Part shown: positions 54,501-62,134 of the stretch, piece after piece | How the letters are laid out: the number at the start of each line of letters is the position of its first letter | Numbering within the stretch: the stretch's first letter is position 1 | Assembly: GCF_000718095.1 (NCBI RefSeq) | Contig: NZ_JOEI01000012.1 | Span: 1-64,000 of the forward strand | Source: Streptomyces scopuliridis RB72 | GTDB taxonomy: Bacteria; Actinomycetota; Actinomycetes; Streptomycetales; Streptomycetaceae | Direction of reading: 5' to 3' | DNA length: 64,000 bases | Made by a program: the position numbers and the translations under genes | Notes under the pieces: generated by a model | What the model was told of the DNA's origin: nothing | Database searches by the model: none | Seen by the model: the letters and a program-made list of their open reading frames with translations, nothing else

Positions 54501-55162
54501 TCGTCGAGGTCCTCGGCGTCGTCCACCGGTGTGACGGCGGCGGCCGCGGCGGCGGCCGTCTCCGGGGTCTGGAACATCGGCTCGGTGAAGACGGGCGCGC
54601 GGAAGACGGCCACGGCGGGCCGGGTGGCGCGGCGACGCGAGCGCTCGGGCGCCTCGGTCTCGCTCTGCGCGGCCTTCGGCGCGGGCTTCTCCTCAGCGGC
54701 GGTCTCCGGAGCGGCGGCGCGGCGGCGCGTACGGCCGCGCGTGGCCGCCTTCTCGGCGGCCTCGACCTCGGCCTCGTCGGCGGCGATCTGCGTGACGGCG
54801 CCCTGCGGCAGGCTCTCGCCCGCCGAGGCTCCGTTGCCGTTGCCGTTCGCGCTCGCGTTTGCTTCGGGCGCGGGCGCACCGGCGGGCGCGGTGGCCCTGC
54901 GGGTGGCGCGGCGGCGCGTACGGCCGGCCGGCGCCGTCTCCTCGGCGGGGCTCTCCTCGGAAGCCACGGCCTCAGGAGCCGGAGCCTCAGGAGCCGCGGC
55001 CTCGGGCACCTCGGTGGCGGCGGCCTCGACGGCGACGGGCTCGGGAGCGGCGGTCTTACGGGTGGCCCGACGGCGCGCACGCGGCGCGACCACCGGCTCC
55101 GGCTCCTCCACCGACACAGCAGGCTCCACGGCCTCAGGCGTCTCAGCAGCCTCGACGGTCAC
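51557..55162 (-). CDS. rne: RNase E/G (main body), N-terminus separated by a frameshift
   Basis: The catalytic endoribonuclease core lies in the middle: S1 domain (VEHYVNKEQATSYVGNVYLGKVQNVLPSME, near residue 470), the magnesium aspartates in MIVVDVNTGKFTG (about 749) and VVIDFIDM (about 793), and the zinc-link CVHCNGRG (about 855). On both sides are long Ala/Glu/Pro/Arg repeats (such as ARRRATRKTAAPEP), the scaffold-like extensions typical of Streptomyces RNase E. The open frame begins at GTG 55162, overlapping the stop of a preceding frame (55159-55437) that encodes the real N-terminus. The body ends in a Lys/Ala-rich stretch. It processes rRNA and turns over mRNA. Confidence 0.93.
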   Translation of the reverse strand: MTVEAAETPEAVEPAVSVEEPEPVVAPRARRRATRKTAAPEPVAVEAAATEVPEAAAPEAPAPEAVASEESPAEETAPAGRTRRRATRRATAPAGAPAPEANASANGNGNGASAGESLPQGAVTQIAADEAEVEAAEKAATRGRTRRRAAAPETAAEEKPAPKAAQSETEAPERSRRRATRPAVAVFRAPVFTEPMFQTPETAAAAAAAVTPVDDAEDLDETEEETQTAAVREPGAAPEPSGRRRRRRRGEPAEAVEAPRADAEAPREHAEETTAEADTEQSAEGDDSDEYEDRPSRRRRRGGRRRRRGEAADAEETTDEQDESGAHAEDEDTGKDGERAEHEEEDEDHDESEAPSGGGSSSSRRRRRRRRRSGDGGSEAEAGGDDPERTVVKVREPRKKEERDLSTSSDEVQSIKGSTRLEAKKQRRREGREQGRRRVPIITEAEFLARREAVERVMVVRQNGERTQIGVLEDNVLVEHYVNKEQATSYVGNVYLGKVQNVLPSMEAAFVDIGKGRNAVLYAGEVNFEALGMANGPRRIETALKSGQSVLVQVTKDPIGHKGARLTSQVSLPGRYLVYVPEGSMTGISRKLPDTERSRLKTILKKIVPEDAGVIVRTAAEGASEDELRRDVERLQSQWEDIKKKSKSGNAPTLLYGEPDMTVRVVRDIFNEDFSKVIVSGDEAWQTIRGYVEHVAPDLSERLSRWTSEVDVFATYRIDEQLMKALDRKVWLPSGGSLVIDKTEAMIVVDVNTGKFTGQGGNLEETVTRNNLEAAEEIVRQLRLRDLGGIVVIDFIDMVLESNRDLVLRRLLECLGRDRTKHQVAEVTSLGLVQMTRKRVGQGLLESFSETCVHCNGRGVIVHMEQPTAPGGGGNGKRSKKRGRGGAGTEHEHEHVEIAAETEIETEAEVAAEVAAPVALAEPLSDTFAPDEELFSSVAEAEASVRGRSRRRASRKASAPAGSPRSAEPEQVPAQVARTEAPAAETRVETPVETPAPAPVPDVAPAAGPEAPAEEAAPKGRTRRRATRKATAPAGSPKAADAETVAEVVLPVSAEPETVPEPVAAEPAVAEAPAAEEAPVAAPPRARRRVTRKVTAPAGSPSGAEDAAIVVVESAGAGEPVTAEEPAAEEPAAPAKKAVRKTAKTAKKATTAKKTAAKKTTTAKKTAAKKTTAKKTAKSTTKKTAAAERTTPSGVTASTED

Positions 55163-55437
55163 CTCAGGAGCAGGGGCCGCGCACGCGGCGCGGCCACCGG
55201 CTCCTCCGTCACACCCGTACCGTCGCTCGCTGCCGCCCCCGCGGCCTCGGCGGCCGGTACGGCCTGCGCGACGGTCTCCGTGACGCTCGTGGCGTCCTCG
55301 GCCCCCGCGGCAGCGGCGGGCGGTCCCGCCGGGCGGGACGCGGCGCGGCGCCTGCGGCGCGGCGGCAGCGTATCGCTGGGTGAGTTGTTCTCTTCGTTGG
55401 TGTCCCCGGGGGTACCGGGTTCAGTGGGCTCAAGCAT
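55159..55437 (-). pseudogene. rne: N-terminal segment of RNase E/G, frameshifted from the main body
   Basis: The 92-codon frame starts at ATG 55437 with GGGAGA ten bases upstream and reads MLEPTEPGTPGDTNEENN followed by PPRRRRRAASRPAGPP, the N-terminus I remember for Streptomyces RNase E. It runs through VTEEPVAAPRAR, then LLLR and a stop at 55159, while the repeat composition continues in the -1 frame as the main body. The break lies in a low-complexity repeat, so a sequencing error, a recent indel, or real GTGA-coupled reinitiation are all possible. A single product of about 1290 residues is expected without the shift. Confidence 0.75.
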
Positions 55438-55669
55438 GCGGGCGGTTCTCCCGTCACGCTCCCGGGCGCCACGCCTGATTCCGGTCCGGCCGCGGCTCGC
55501 GCGATGCGCGAATGCCGCCGTCCGGGGCGCGGGCGCCGCACGGGAGCTGTTATGTCTGGCTCGCCGGTTCCCTACGCGATGTACGTACGGCCTGGCGAAA
55601 GTCTTCTGGTCAGTGCGCCGCCCGACCCAGGTGGCTCCCGAGTCCCAGGGCTGCGCTACAACGACCGCC

Positions 55670-56494
55670 CTACGCGGTACCCGCACCTTCCGGCGCCTTC
55701 GCGGCGGCGGGTCCGGCGGCCATGGGTGGGGCGGGCCGGGCTGCCTCGCGGTCGGGCGCGAGCGGATCGGTCACCGTTCCGGACTCCTCGTCGAAGAGCC
55801 CCTGCGCCAGCCTGGTCACCGCTGCGGGGACCGGCGGCGCCAGGTCGGCCACAGCTCGGAGACCGGACAGGACGTCGTCGGGTCGCACGGCAGGTGTCAC
55901 GTGCCGAACAACCAGCCGCAGTATCGCACAGGGCCCGTCCCCCGGCCTATCAGGCTGTGGACGAGCCACCTCCAGCGCGGCCACGGCGTCCCGTGCGTCG
56001 AAGGTCCGCAGACCGTTCTTCGTACGGCGCTCGACCTCTACCGCCTCGGCGGCCAGGAAGGCGGCCACGGCGTGCCCGGCCTCTTCCGGCCGCACGCCGT
56101 CCAGCCGCAGCTCCCATACGGAAGCGGTCAGCCGGTCGGCGAGCCCCGATGTACGTGCCTCGACAGCGTCGATGATGTCCAGGCCGGCCGGCAGCGACTC
56201 GTCGAGCAGCTCACGCAGCTTGTCCGGGTCGCACACCTCCACCAGGGCGATCTCCAGAAACTCGGCCTCACTGCCCGTGCCGGTGGGTGCGGCATTGGCG
56301 TACGACACCTTCGGATGCGGGGTGAACCCCGCCGAGTACGCCATGGGCACCTCGGCACGGCGCAGCGCCCGCTCGAAGGCGCGCTGGAAGTCACGGTGGC
56401 TGGTGAACCGGAGGCGGCCGCGCTTGGTGTAGCGCAGTCGGATGCGCTGCACCGCCGGTGCGGGCGGCGGGCCTTCGGGCTGTCGCTTGCCCAG
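55670..56494 (-). CDS. TIGR03936-family radical-SAM-associated protein, apparent CTG start
   Basis: The family (DUF2344) always lies beside a B12-binding radical SAM protein, here the TIGR03960 gene at 57328; the joint reaction is unknown. The 274-residue product reads QRIRLRYTKRGRLRFTSHRD, FERALRRAEVPMAYSAGFTP and HPKVSYANAAPTGTGSEAE, typical of the family, with a Pro/Ala-rich tail. GTG 56452 would start it exactly at the domain, but no ribosome site precedes it. CTG 56494 (LGKRQPEGPPPAPAV) has GAGGAG eight bases upstream, and MGKRQPEG is the N-terminus I recall in relatives, so CTG is preferred. RNase E/G follows downstream. Confidence 0.87.
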   Translation of the reverse strand: MGKRQPEGPPPAPAVQRIRLRYTKRGRLRFTSHRDFQRAFERALRRAEVPMAYSAGFTPHPKVSYANAAPTGTGSEAEFLEIALVEVCDPDKLRELLDESLPAGLDIIDAVEARTSGLADRLTASVWELRLDGVRPEEAGHAVAAFLAAEAVEVERRTKNGLRTFDARDAVAALEVARPQPDRPGDGPCAILRLVVRHVTPAVRPDDVLSGLRAVADLAPPVPAAVTRLAQGLFDEESGTVTDPLAPDREAARPAPPMAAGPAAAKAPEGAGTA

Positions 56495-56710
56495 TGGTTC
56501 TTCTCCTCGGTGCGGGCGGTACGCGGTGACGCGCCGCCCTCGGACGTGGGGGTGGCCCCGGATCCCGGTCAGCCCCGCTTTCGCGGGGAGATCTCGGGTG
56601 CGGGGTCCGCGCCGGGGACGATCGTTGTACTACCCAGAGTACGCGTACGGCCCTCCCACGGTTCCCCACCCTCGTACGGGCGGGGTCCGCCCCGCCGGAG
56701 CCCGGACGCC

Positions 56711-57244
56711 TCAGCCGTCCGTCCGGATCCAGTAGCGGAGCTTTCCGCCGCGCTGGTCCTCCAGCACCCCGCCGGCCGCCTCGATCACCTTCCGCGACGG
56801 AAGGTTGGTGGTGTCACAGGTGACCAGGACGGATTCGAGGCCGATGGCACGGGCGACGGGCAGGGACGCGGTGAGCATCGCGGTCGCATGGCCCTGCCGC
56901 CGCGCGGTGGGACGTACGGCATAGCCGATATGGCCGCCCAGCTCACGCAGGAACGGGTTGAGCCGGTGGCGGATGGCGAGACGTCCCAGAAAGGTTTCGC
57001 CCTCGACGTACCAGAGGGTGGTGTTGGGCACCCACCCCTCGATCCGCGGGGTCTCCTCCAGCGGTTCGGCGTTGAGCCGCGCCACATACGCGGCGAAGAC
57101 CTCGGGCCGGTGCCAGGTCCCGCCGAACTCCTCCATCTCGTGCAGGAGCAACGAGCGTTCGCCCGCGCCCTCTTCGGTGAACTCCTTCATGGCGTCCAGG
57201 AAGGAGACATGGATCCGGGTGTCAGGCGCGATGAACTGCGGCAT
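56711..57244 (-). CDS. GNAT-family N-acetyltransferase
   Basis: The 177-residue product has the GNAT fold with the acetyl-CoA loop IGYAVRPTARRQGHATAML (R-x-x-G-x-A variant: RRQGHA) and the following strand-helix VARAIGLESVLVTCDTTNLPSRKVIEAAGG. ATG 57244 (MPQFIAPDTRIHVSFLDAM) begins at the domain; the long open frame upstream is not coding. The substrate is not known. It lies between the two radical-SAM-linked genes but is probably an independent insertion. Confidence 0.88.
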   Translation of the reverse strand: MPQFIAPDTRIHVSFLDAMKEFTEEGAGERSLLLHEMEEFGGTWHRPEVFAAYVARLNAEPLEETPRIEGWVPNTTLWYVEGETFLGRLAIRHRLNPFLRELGGHIGYAVRPTARRQGHATAMLTASLPVARAIGLESVLVTCDTTNLPSRKVIEAAGGVLEDQRGGKLRYWIRTDG

Positions 57245-57327
57245 CAGCCCATTGTGCAGGCGCGCGGCGCCACCCGGCCACGGACGAACCGCCGCCGGGC
57301 GCGCCCCGCACGCCGTCGCGGCCGCCG

Positions 57328-59253
57328 CTACTTGACGACGGTGAGCGGCAGCAGCTTCTTGCCCGTGGGGCCGATCTGGATCTCGGTGTCCATCTGCGGG
57401 CAGACACCGCAGTCGAAGCACGGCGTCCAGCGGCAGTCCTCGACCTCGGTCTCGTCGAGCGCGTCCTGCCAGTCCTCCCAGAGCCAGTCCTTGTCGAGAC
57501 CGGAGTCCAGGTGGTCCCAGGGCAGGACCTCCTCGTACGTACGCTCGCGCGTCGTGTACCAGGCGACGTCCACGCCGAGCTCCGGCAGCGTCTTCTCCGC
57601 GCAGGCCATCCAGCGGTCGTACGAGAAGTGTTCACGCCAGCCGTCGAACCGGCCGCCGTCCTCGTACACCGCGCGGATGACCGCGCCGACGCGCCGGTCG
57701 CCGCGCGAGAGCAGGCCCTCGACGATGCCGGGCTTGCCGTCGTGGTAGCGGAAGCCGATGGAGCGGCCGTACTTCTTGTCGCCCCGGATCTTGTCGCGGA
57801 GCTTCTCCAGCCGGGCGTCGGTCTCCTCTGCGCCGAGCTGCGGCGCCCACTGGAACGGGGTGTGCGGCTTGGGTACGAACCCGCCGATCGAGACCGTGCA
57901 GCGGATGTCGTTCTGGCCCGACACCTTGCGGCCCTCGGCGATGACCTTGACCGCCATGTCGCCGATCTGGAGGACGTCCTCGTCGGTCTCGGTGGGCAGA
58001 CCGCACATGAAGTACAGCTTCACCTGCCGCCAGCCGTTGCCGTACGCGGTGGAGACCGTACGGATCAGGTCCTCCTCCGAGACCATCTTGTTGATGACCT
58101 TGCGCAGCCGCTCGGAGCCGCCCTCGGGGGCGAAGGTCAGACCGGACCTGCGGCCGTTCCTGGTCAGCTCGTTGGCCAGATCGACATTGAACGCGTCGAC
58201 GCGGGTGGACGGGAGGGACAGGCCGACCTTGTCCTCCTCGTAGCGGTCCGCGAGCCCCTTGGCGATGTCGCCGATCTCGCTGTGGTCGGCGGAGGAGAGC
58301 GAGAGCAGACCGACCTCCTCGAAGCCGGTCGCCTTCAGCCCCTTCTCGACCATCTCGCCGATGCCGGTGATGCTGCGCTCGCGCACCGGGCGGGTGATCA
58401 TGCCCGCCTGGCAGAACCGGCAGCCGCGCGTGCAGCCGCGGAAGATCTCCACGGACATCCGCTCGTGGACGGTCTCGGCGAGCGGGACGAGCGGCTGCTT
58501 CGGGTACGGCCACTCGTCGAGGTCCATCACGGTGTGCTTGGACACCCGCCACGGGACGCCGGACTTGTTCGGTACGACGCGCGCGATACGGCCGTCCGGG
58601 AGGTACTCGACGTCGTAGAAGCCGGGGACGTACACCCCGCCGGTCTTCGCGAGCCGGAAGAGGACCTCCTCGCGCCCTCCGGGGCGGCCCTCCGCCTTCC
58701 AGGCCCGGATGATCTCGGTGATCTCCAGCACGGCCTGCTCGCCGTCGCCGATGACCGCGCAGTCGATGAACTCCGCGATCGGCTCGGGGTTGAAGGCGGC
58801 GTGGCCGCCGGCGAGCACGATGGGGTGGTCGACGGTACGGTCCCGGGCCGCGAGCGGGATGCCCGCGAGGTCCAGGGCGGTGAGCATGTTGGTGTAGCCC
58901 AGCTCGGTGGAGAAGCTCAGCCCGAAGACGTCGAAGGCACCGACCGGCCGGTGGCTGTCCACGGTGAACTGCGGGACGTTGTGCTCGCGCATCAGCTCTT
59001 CGAGATCCGGCCAGACGCTGTACGTACGCTCGGCGAGCACGCCCTCGCGCTCGTTCAGTACCTCGTAGAGGATCATGACGCCCTGGTTGGGCAGCCCGAC
59101 CTCGTAAGCGTCCGGGTACATCAGCGCCCAGCGGACATCGGTGGAGTCCCACGGCTTGACCGTGGAGTTGAGTTCACCACCGACGTACTGGATCGGCTTC
59201 TGCACATGCGGGAGCAGGGCTTCGAGCTGCGGGAAGACCGATTCGGCAGGCAT
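57328..59253 (-). CDS. TIGR03960-family B12-binding radical SAM protein
   Basis: The 641-residue protein has an N-terminal B12-binding-like domain (about 40-190: WALMYPDAYEVGLPNQGVMILYEVLN, LSFSTELGYTNMLTALDLAG), then the radical SAM cluster motif RGCTRGCRFCQAG near residue 276 (C-x3-C-x2-C), and a C-terminal Cys group PCFDCGVCPQMD. The partner TIGR03936 gene is 0.8 kb downstream, with a GNAT gene between. The reaction is undetermined; a role in tRNA or sulfur modification has been suggested for relatives but is not established. ATG 59253 (MPAESVFPQL) is preferred over 59289. Confidence 0.93.
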   Translation of the reverse strand: MPAESVFPQLEALLPHVQKPIQYVGGELNSTVKPWDSTDVRWALMYPDAYEVGLPNQGVMILYEVLNEREGVLAERTYSVWPDLEELMREHNVPQFTVDSHRPVGAFDVFGLSFSTELGYTNMLTALDLAGIPLAARDRTVDHPIVLAGGHAAFNPEPIAEFIDCAVIGDGEQAVLEITEIIRAWKAEGRPGGREEVLFRLAKTGGVYVPGFYDVEYLPDGRIARVVPNKSGVPWRVSKHTVMDLDEWPYPKQPLVPLAETVHERMSVEIFRGCTRGCRFCQAGMITRPVRERSITGIGEMVEKGLKATGFEEVGLLSLSSADHSEIGDIAKGLADRYEEDKVGLSLPSTRVDAFNVDLANELTRNGRRSGLTFAPEGGSERLRKVINKMVSEEDLIRTVSTAYGNGWRQVKLYFMCGLPTETDEDVLQIGDMAVKVIAEGRKVSGQNDIRCTVSIGGFVPKPHTPFQWAPQLGAEETDARLEKLRDKIRGDKKYGRSIGFRYHDGKPGIVEGLLSRGDRRVGAVIRAVYEDGGRFDGWREHFSYDRWMACAEKTLPELGVDVAWYTTRERTYEEVLPWDHLDSGLDKDWLWEDWQDALDETEVEDCRWTPCFDCGVCPQMDTEIQIGPTGKKLLPLTVVK

Positions 59254-59306
59254 CACGGCGATCTTTCGTGGACTGACAGAGGTGACCATTCAGCCTACCC
59301 CGGTGG

Positions 59307-60866
59307 TCACCCGGTCAGATCCGCCCGCAAGCGGGGGTCGGACGCCTCCTCCCACAGGCCCGGCAGCTCCCGCTCACGGCGCTCGCCCTGGGCCTCCTCC
59401 TCGCCGTACAGCAGGCCCCAGGTGAACGCGGACTCGCCCGCCGCGTGGGCCTGGACCGCGAGATCGCGGAGGGCTTCGCGGGCCACCACGCTGTCCTGGT
59501 GGTCGCCGAGCGCGGTCTGGAGGGCCTTCATGCGGTTGGCGAAGCGCTTGGCCGCCTTGCCCAGGGCGGGGCGGGCCGCCTCGGCGGCGTAGCGGGCGCG
59601 CTTGGCGGCCTTGCGGGCGTTGTGCATCGCGAGGTCGCGTTCCTCGCCCGGCGCGAGCGCCAGCGCCTGGCCGACCCGGCCGGCCAGGCGCTCGTAGTTC
59701 TTGAGGATCGCCCTGGGGAGCACCTTCGCGGCGGGCCGCGCCGCGTCCGGCCGCAGCGGGGGCGCGGTGAGCAGGCCGTCGAGCGTGTCCAGCAGGGTCA
59801 GATACCGCTCGCTGTCGAGTACGGCGACGGTCCTGCTGCGGGACCCGGCCCGCTGGGCGGCGTCCCAGGCCTGGAGCCGGCCGCGCACCGGCCCCAGGAG
59901 CAGCGTCACGGGCAGCGCGTCGATGCGGGAGCTCAGGCGCTCGTCGAGGACTTCGTGGTCGCGGTCGACGCCGAGCTCCGTCGCGACCCACTGGAGCTCC
60001 TCGGCGACCGGGTCGGTGACGGACCGGTCGAGGATCCCGCGGTACGTACGGAAGGCGGAGCGCATCCGGCGGGTGGCGACCCGCAGCTGGTGCACGGAGT
60101 CCGGCAGATCGCGGCGTACGGCGGGGTCCTGGGCGATGATCGCGTCGGCCTGGTCGCGCAGATAGGCCAGGATGTGGTCCCCGGCGCCGCGCGGCCCGCC
60201 CTTCGCCGGTGCGGCGGCCGGACCGGGCCCGCCGGGCGCCGTCTCCGCCAGTGCCCTGGCGAGCTTCGACGCGGCGGACGCCGGGCGCAGACCTGCCTTG
60301 CGGAGCTTCTTCTCCACCGCGTCGAGGATCGCGGGATCGGCGTCGTCGCCCAGCTCCACCTCGACCTCGGTCCAGGAGGCGGTCCCCGCGTCCTCGCCGC
60401 CGGTGTCCCCGGTGAGGCGCCGCGCGCGTACGGCGTCCACGCTCACCTCGGCGAGCAGCGTGCCCTTCGCGTCGAGCAGATGAAAAACATCGCGCGAGGT
60501 CATCAGCCGTACGACGGGGACCAGCCCGGCGCTCCGTACCCGCGAGCGGACCAGCGCGGCGAGTTCGTCCGGAAGGGTGTCGGCCAGCGGCGCCCTGATC
60601 TCGTCACGGATGCCGGTGGAGACCGGGAACTTCAGATGCCAGCCCTCGTCGCCGCCGCCCGTGCGGCGCCGCAGCGTGACATGGCCCGCGGTGAGGCGCA
60701 GATCCGCGGTGTCGTAGTAGACGGCGTCCAGCTCGACGACGCCCCGGGCGCGGACGGACGCGACCCCCTTCACCCCGGTGAGTTCCGGCAGTCCGGACGG
60801 TTCATGGGCGTCGGAGGGCGCGGGAAGTTCGTATTTGCGCTCGATCTCTCGCTTTGTGTCCGCCAT
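59307..60866 (-). CDS. CYTH and CHAD domain protein
   Basis: The N-terminal CYTH domain (about 1-200) starts with REIERKYEL (the ExExK metal-binding motif) and resembles triphosphate tunnel enzymes. The C-terminal CHAD domain (about 230-515) is a helical bundle rich in conserved His/Arg/Lys: DLPDSVHQLRVATRRMRSAFRTY, MHNARKAAKRARYAAEA and ALGDHQDSVVAREAL; CHAD domains bind polyphosphate. The pairing suggests a polyphosphate- or triphosphate-related role, possibly on granules. ATG 60866 is clear. The gene lies downstream of rodA with 65 bp between. Confidence 0.93.
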   Translation of the reverse strand: MADTKREIERKYELPAPSDAHEPSGLPELTGVKGVASVRARGVVELDAVYYDTADLRLTAGHVTLRRRTGGGDEGWHLKFPVSTGIRDEIRAPLADTLPDELAALVRSRVRSAGLVPVVRLMTSRDVFHLLDAKGTLLAEVSVDAVRARRLTGDTGGEDAGTASWTEVEVELGDDADPAILDAVEKKLRKAGLRPASAASKLARALAETAPGGPGPAAAPAKGGPRGAGDHILAYLRDQADAIIAQDPAVRRDLPDSVHQLRVATRRMRSAFRTYRGILDRSVTDPVAEELQWVATELGVDRDHEVLDERLSSRIDALPVTLLLGPVRGRLQAWDAAQRAGSRSRTVAVLDSERYLTLLDTLDGLLTAPPLRPDAARPAAKVLPRAILKNYERLAGRVGQALALAPGEERDLAMHNARKAAKRARYAAEAARPALGKAAKRFANRMKALQTALGDHQDSVVAREALRDLAVQAHAAGESAFTWGLLYGEEEAQGERRERELPGLWEEASDPRLRADLTG

Positions 60867-60931
60867 GTACCGAATTTAGTCCCAGAGGCTGCCCTTGGGC
60901 AGCCCCTGGGAGCTAGGGCCGCTCGTTTGGA

Positions 60932-62131
60932 TCATGCCGTTATCGGCCGCTGCACCCGGATCGACTGGAGCAGTCCGACGGCGATCCACGCGGCGAACAT
61001 GGCGGTGCCGCCGTACGAGACGAACGGCAGCGGCAGACCCGCCACCGGCATGATCCCGAGCGTCATCCCGATGTTCTCGAAGGACTGGAACGCGAACCAG
61101 GCGATGATCCCCGCGGCGACGATCGTGCCGTACAGCTCGGTCGTCTCCCGGGCGATCCGGCAGGCGCGCCACAGGACCACGCCGAGCAGCAGCAGTATCA
61201 GCCCCGCGCCGACGAAGCCCAGCTCCTCGCCCGCGACCGTGAAGACGAAGTCGGTCTGCTGCTCGGGCACGAACTGGCCGGTGGTCTGGGAGCCGTGGAA
61301 GAGCCCCGTGCCGGTGAGTCCGCCGGAGCCGATGGCGATCCGCGCCTGGTTGGTGTTGTAGCCGACGCCCGCCGGGTCCAGCTCCGGGTTGGCGAAGGCG
61401 GCGAAGCGGTTGATCTGGTACTCGTCGAGCACGCCGAGCGCCGCGACCGCGACGGCGCCCGCCGCTCCCGCGCCGATCAGGCCGATGATCCAGCGGTTGG
61501 AGGCGCCGGAGGCGAGCAGTACGCCGAGCACGATGACGGCCATGACCATCACCGAGCCGAGGTCCGGCATCAGCATGACGATGGCCATCGGGACGACCGC
61601 GAGGCCGAGGGATTTCGCGACCGTCCGATGGTCCGGATGGATCAGGTCCCCGGCGTCCACCCGGGCCGCCAGCATGACCGCCATGCCCAGAATGATCGTG
61701 ACCTTCACGAACTCGGAGGGCTGGAGGGTGAAGCCGCCGCCGATCACGATCCAGGCGTGGGCGCCGTTGATGGTCGCGCCGAGCGGGGTGAGGACCAGCA
61801 GGACCAGGACGACGGAGAGCCCGTACAGCGCCGGGACCGCGCCGCGCAGGGTGCGGTGCCCGAGCCAGATCGTGCCGATCATCAGGGCGAACCCGATACC
61901 GGTGTTGAGCAGATGGCGCAGGAGGAAGTAGTACGGATCGCCCTGGTTCAGCTGGGTGCGGTTACGGGTCGCCGACCAGACCAGCAGCGAGCCGATCAGC
62001 GACAGGGCCAGCGCCGAGAAGAGCAGCGGCCAGTCGAGTCTGCGCGCCATCGAGTCACGGGCCACGAGCCTGGCCCAGGTCCCGCGCTCCGGACCGTATC
62101 CGGAGACCGAGAAGCCACTTGTGCCGGCCAT
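60932..62131 (-). CDS. rodA: Rod-shape/spore wall SEDS glycosyltransferase RodA
   Basis: RodA polymerises glycan strands from lipid II. The 399-residue protein has ten or so membrane helices and SEDS hallmarks: NGAHAWIVIGGGFTLQPSEFVKV, MPDLGSVMVMAVIV, the loop with the catalytic-type Asp in PEQQTDFVFTVAGEELGFVG, and IMPVAGLPLPFVSYGGTAM. In Streptomyces this gene of the mre cluster (sfr) acts in spore-wall synthesis rather than tip growth. ATG 62131 lies three bases after the mrdA stop with GGAGGG in place, so it is coupled to PBP2 as a glycan-polymerase/cross-linking pair. Confidence 0.95.
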   Translation of the reverse strand: MAGTSGFSVSGYGPERGTWARLVARDSMARRLDWPLLFSALALSLIGSLLVWSATRNRTQLNQGDPYYFLLRHLLNTGIGFALMIGTIWLGHRTLRGAVPALYGLSVVLVLLVLTPLGATINGAHAWIVIGGGFTLQPSEFVKVTIILGMAVMLAARVDAGDLIHPDHRTVAKSLGLAVVPMAIVMLMPDLGSVMVMAVIVLGVLLASGASNRWIIGLIGAGAAGAVAVAALGVLDEYQINRFAAFANPELDPAGVGYNTNQARIAIGSGGLTGTGLFHGSQTTGQFVPEQQTDFVFTVAGEELGFVGAGLILLLLGVVLWRACRIARETTELYGTIVAAGIIAWFAFQSFENIGMTLGIMPVAGLPLPFVSYGGTAMFAAWIAVGLLQSIRVQRPITA

Positions 62132-62134
62132 CGC

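Noticed and set aside
55160..55190. Programmed ribosomal frameshifting in RNase E/G
   Set aside because: No X-XXY-YYZ slippery heptamer in the correct phase was found, and the CCCC run would give +1 rather than the -1 needed.
51410..57748. An open frame of over 2,100 codons on the + strand
   Set aside because: It is antisense to RNase E/G, obg-operon upstream sequence and several family-matching minus-strand genes. Its translation is low-complexity Arg/Gly/Leu, an artefact of the GC-rich codon pattern.
57511..59592. Long + strand open frame opposite the B12 radical SAM gene
   Set aside because: Same GC-driven antisense effect; the minus strand product is recognisable end to end.
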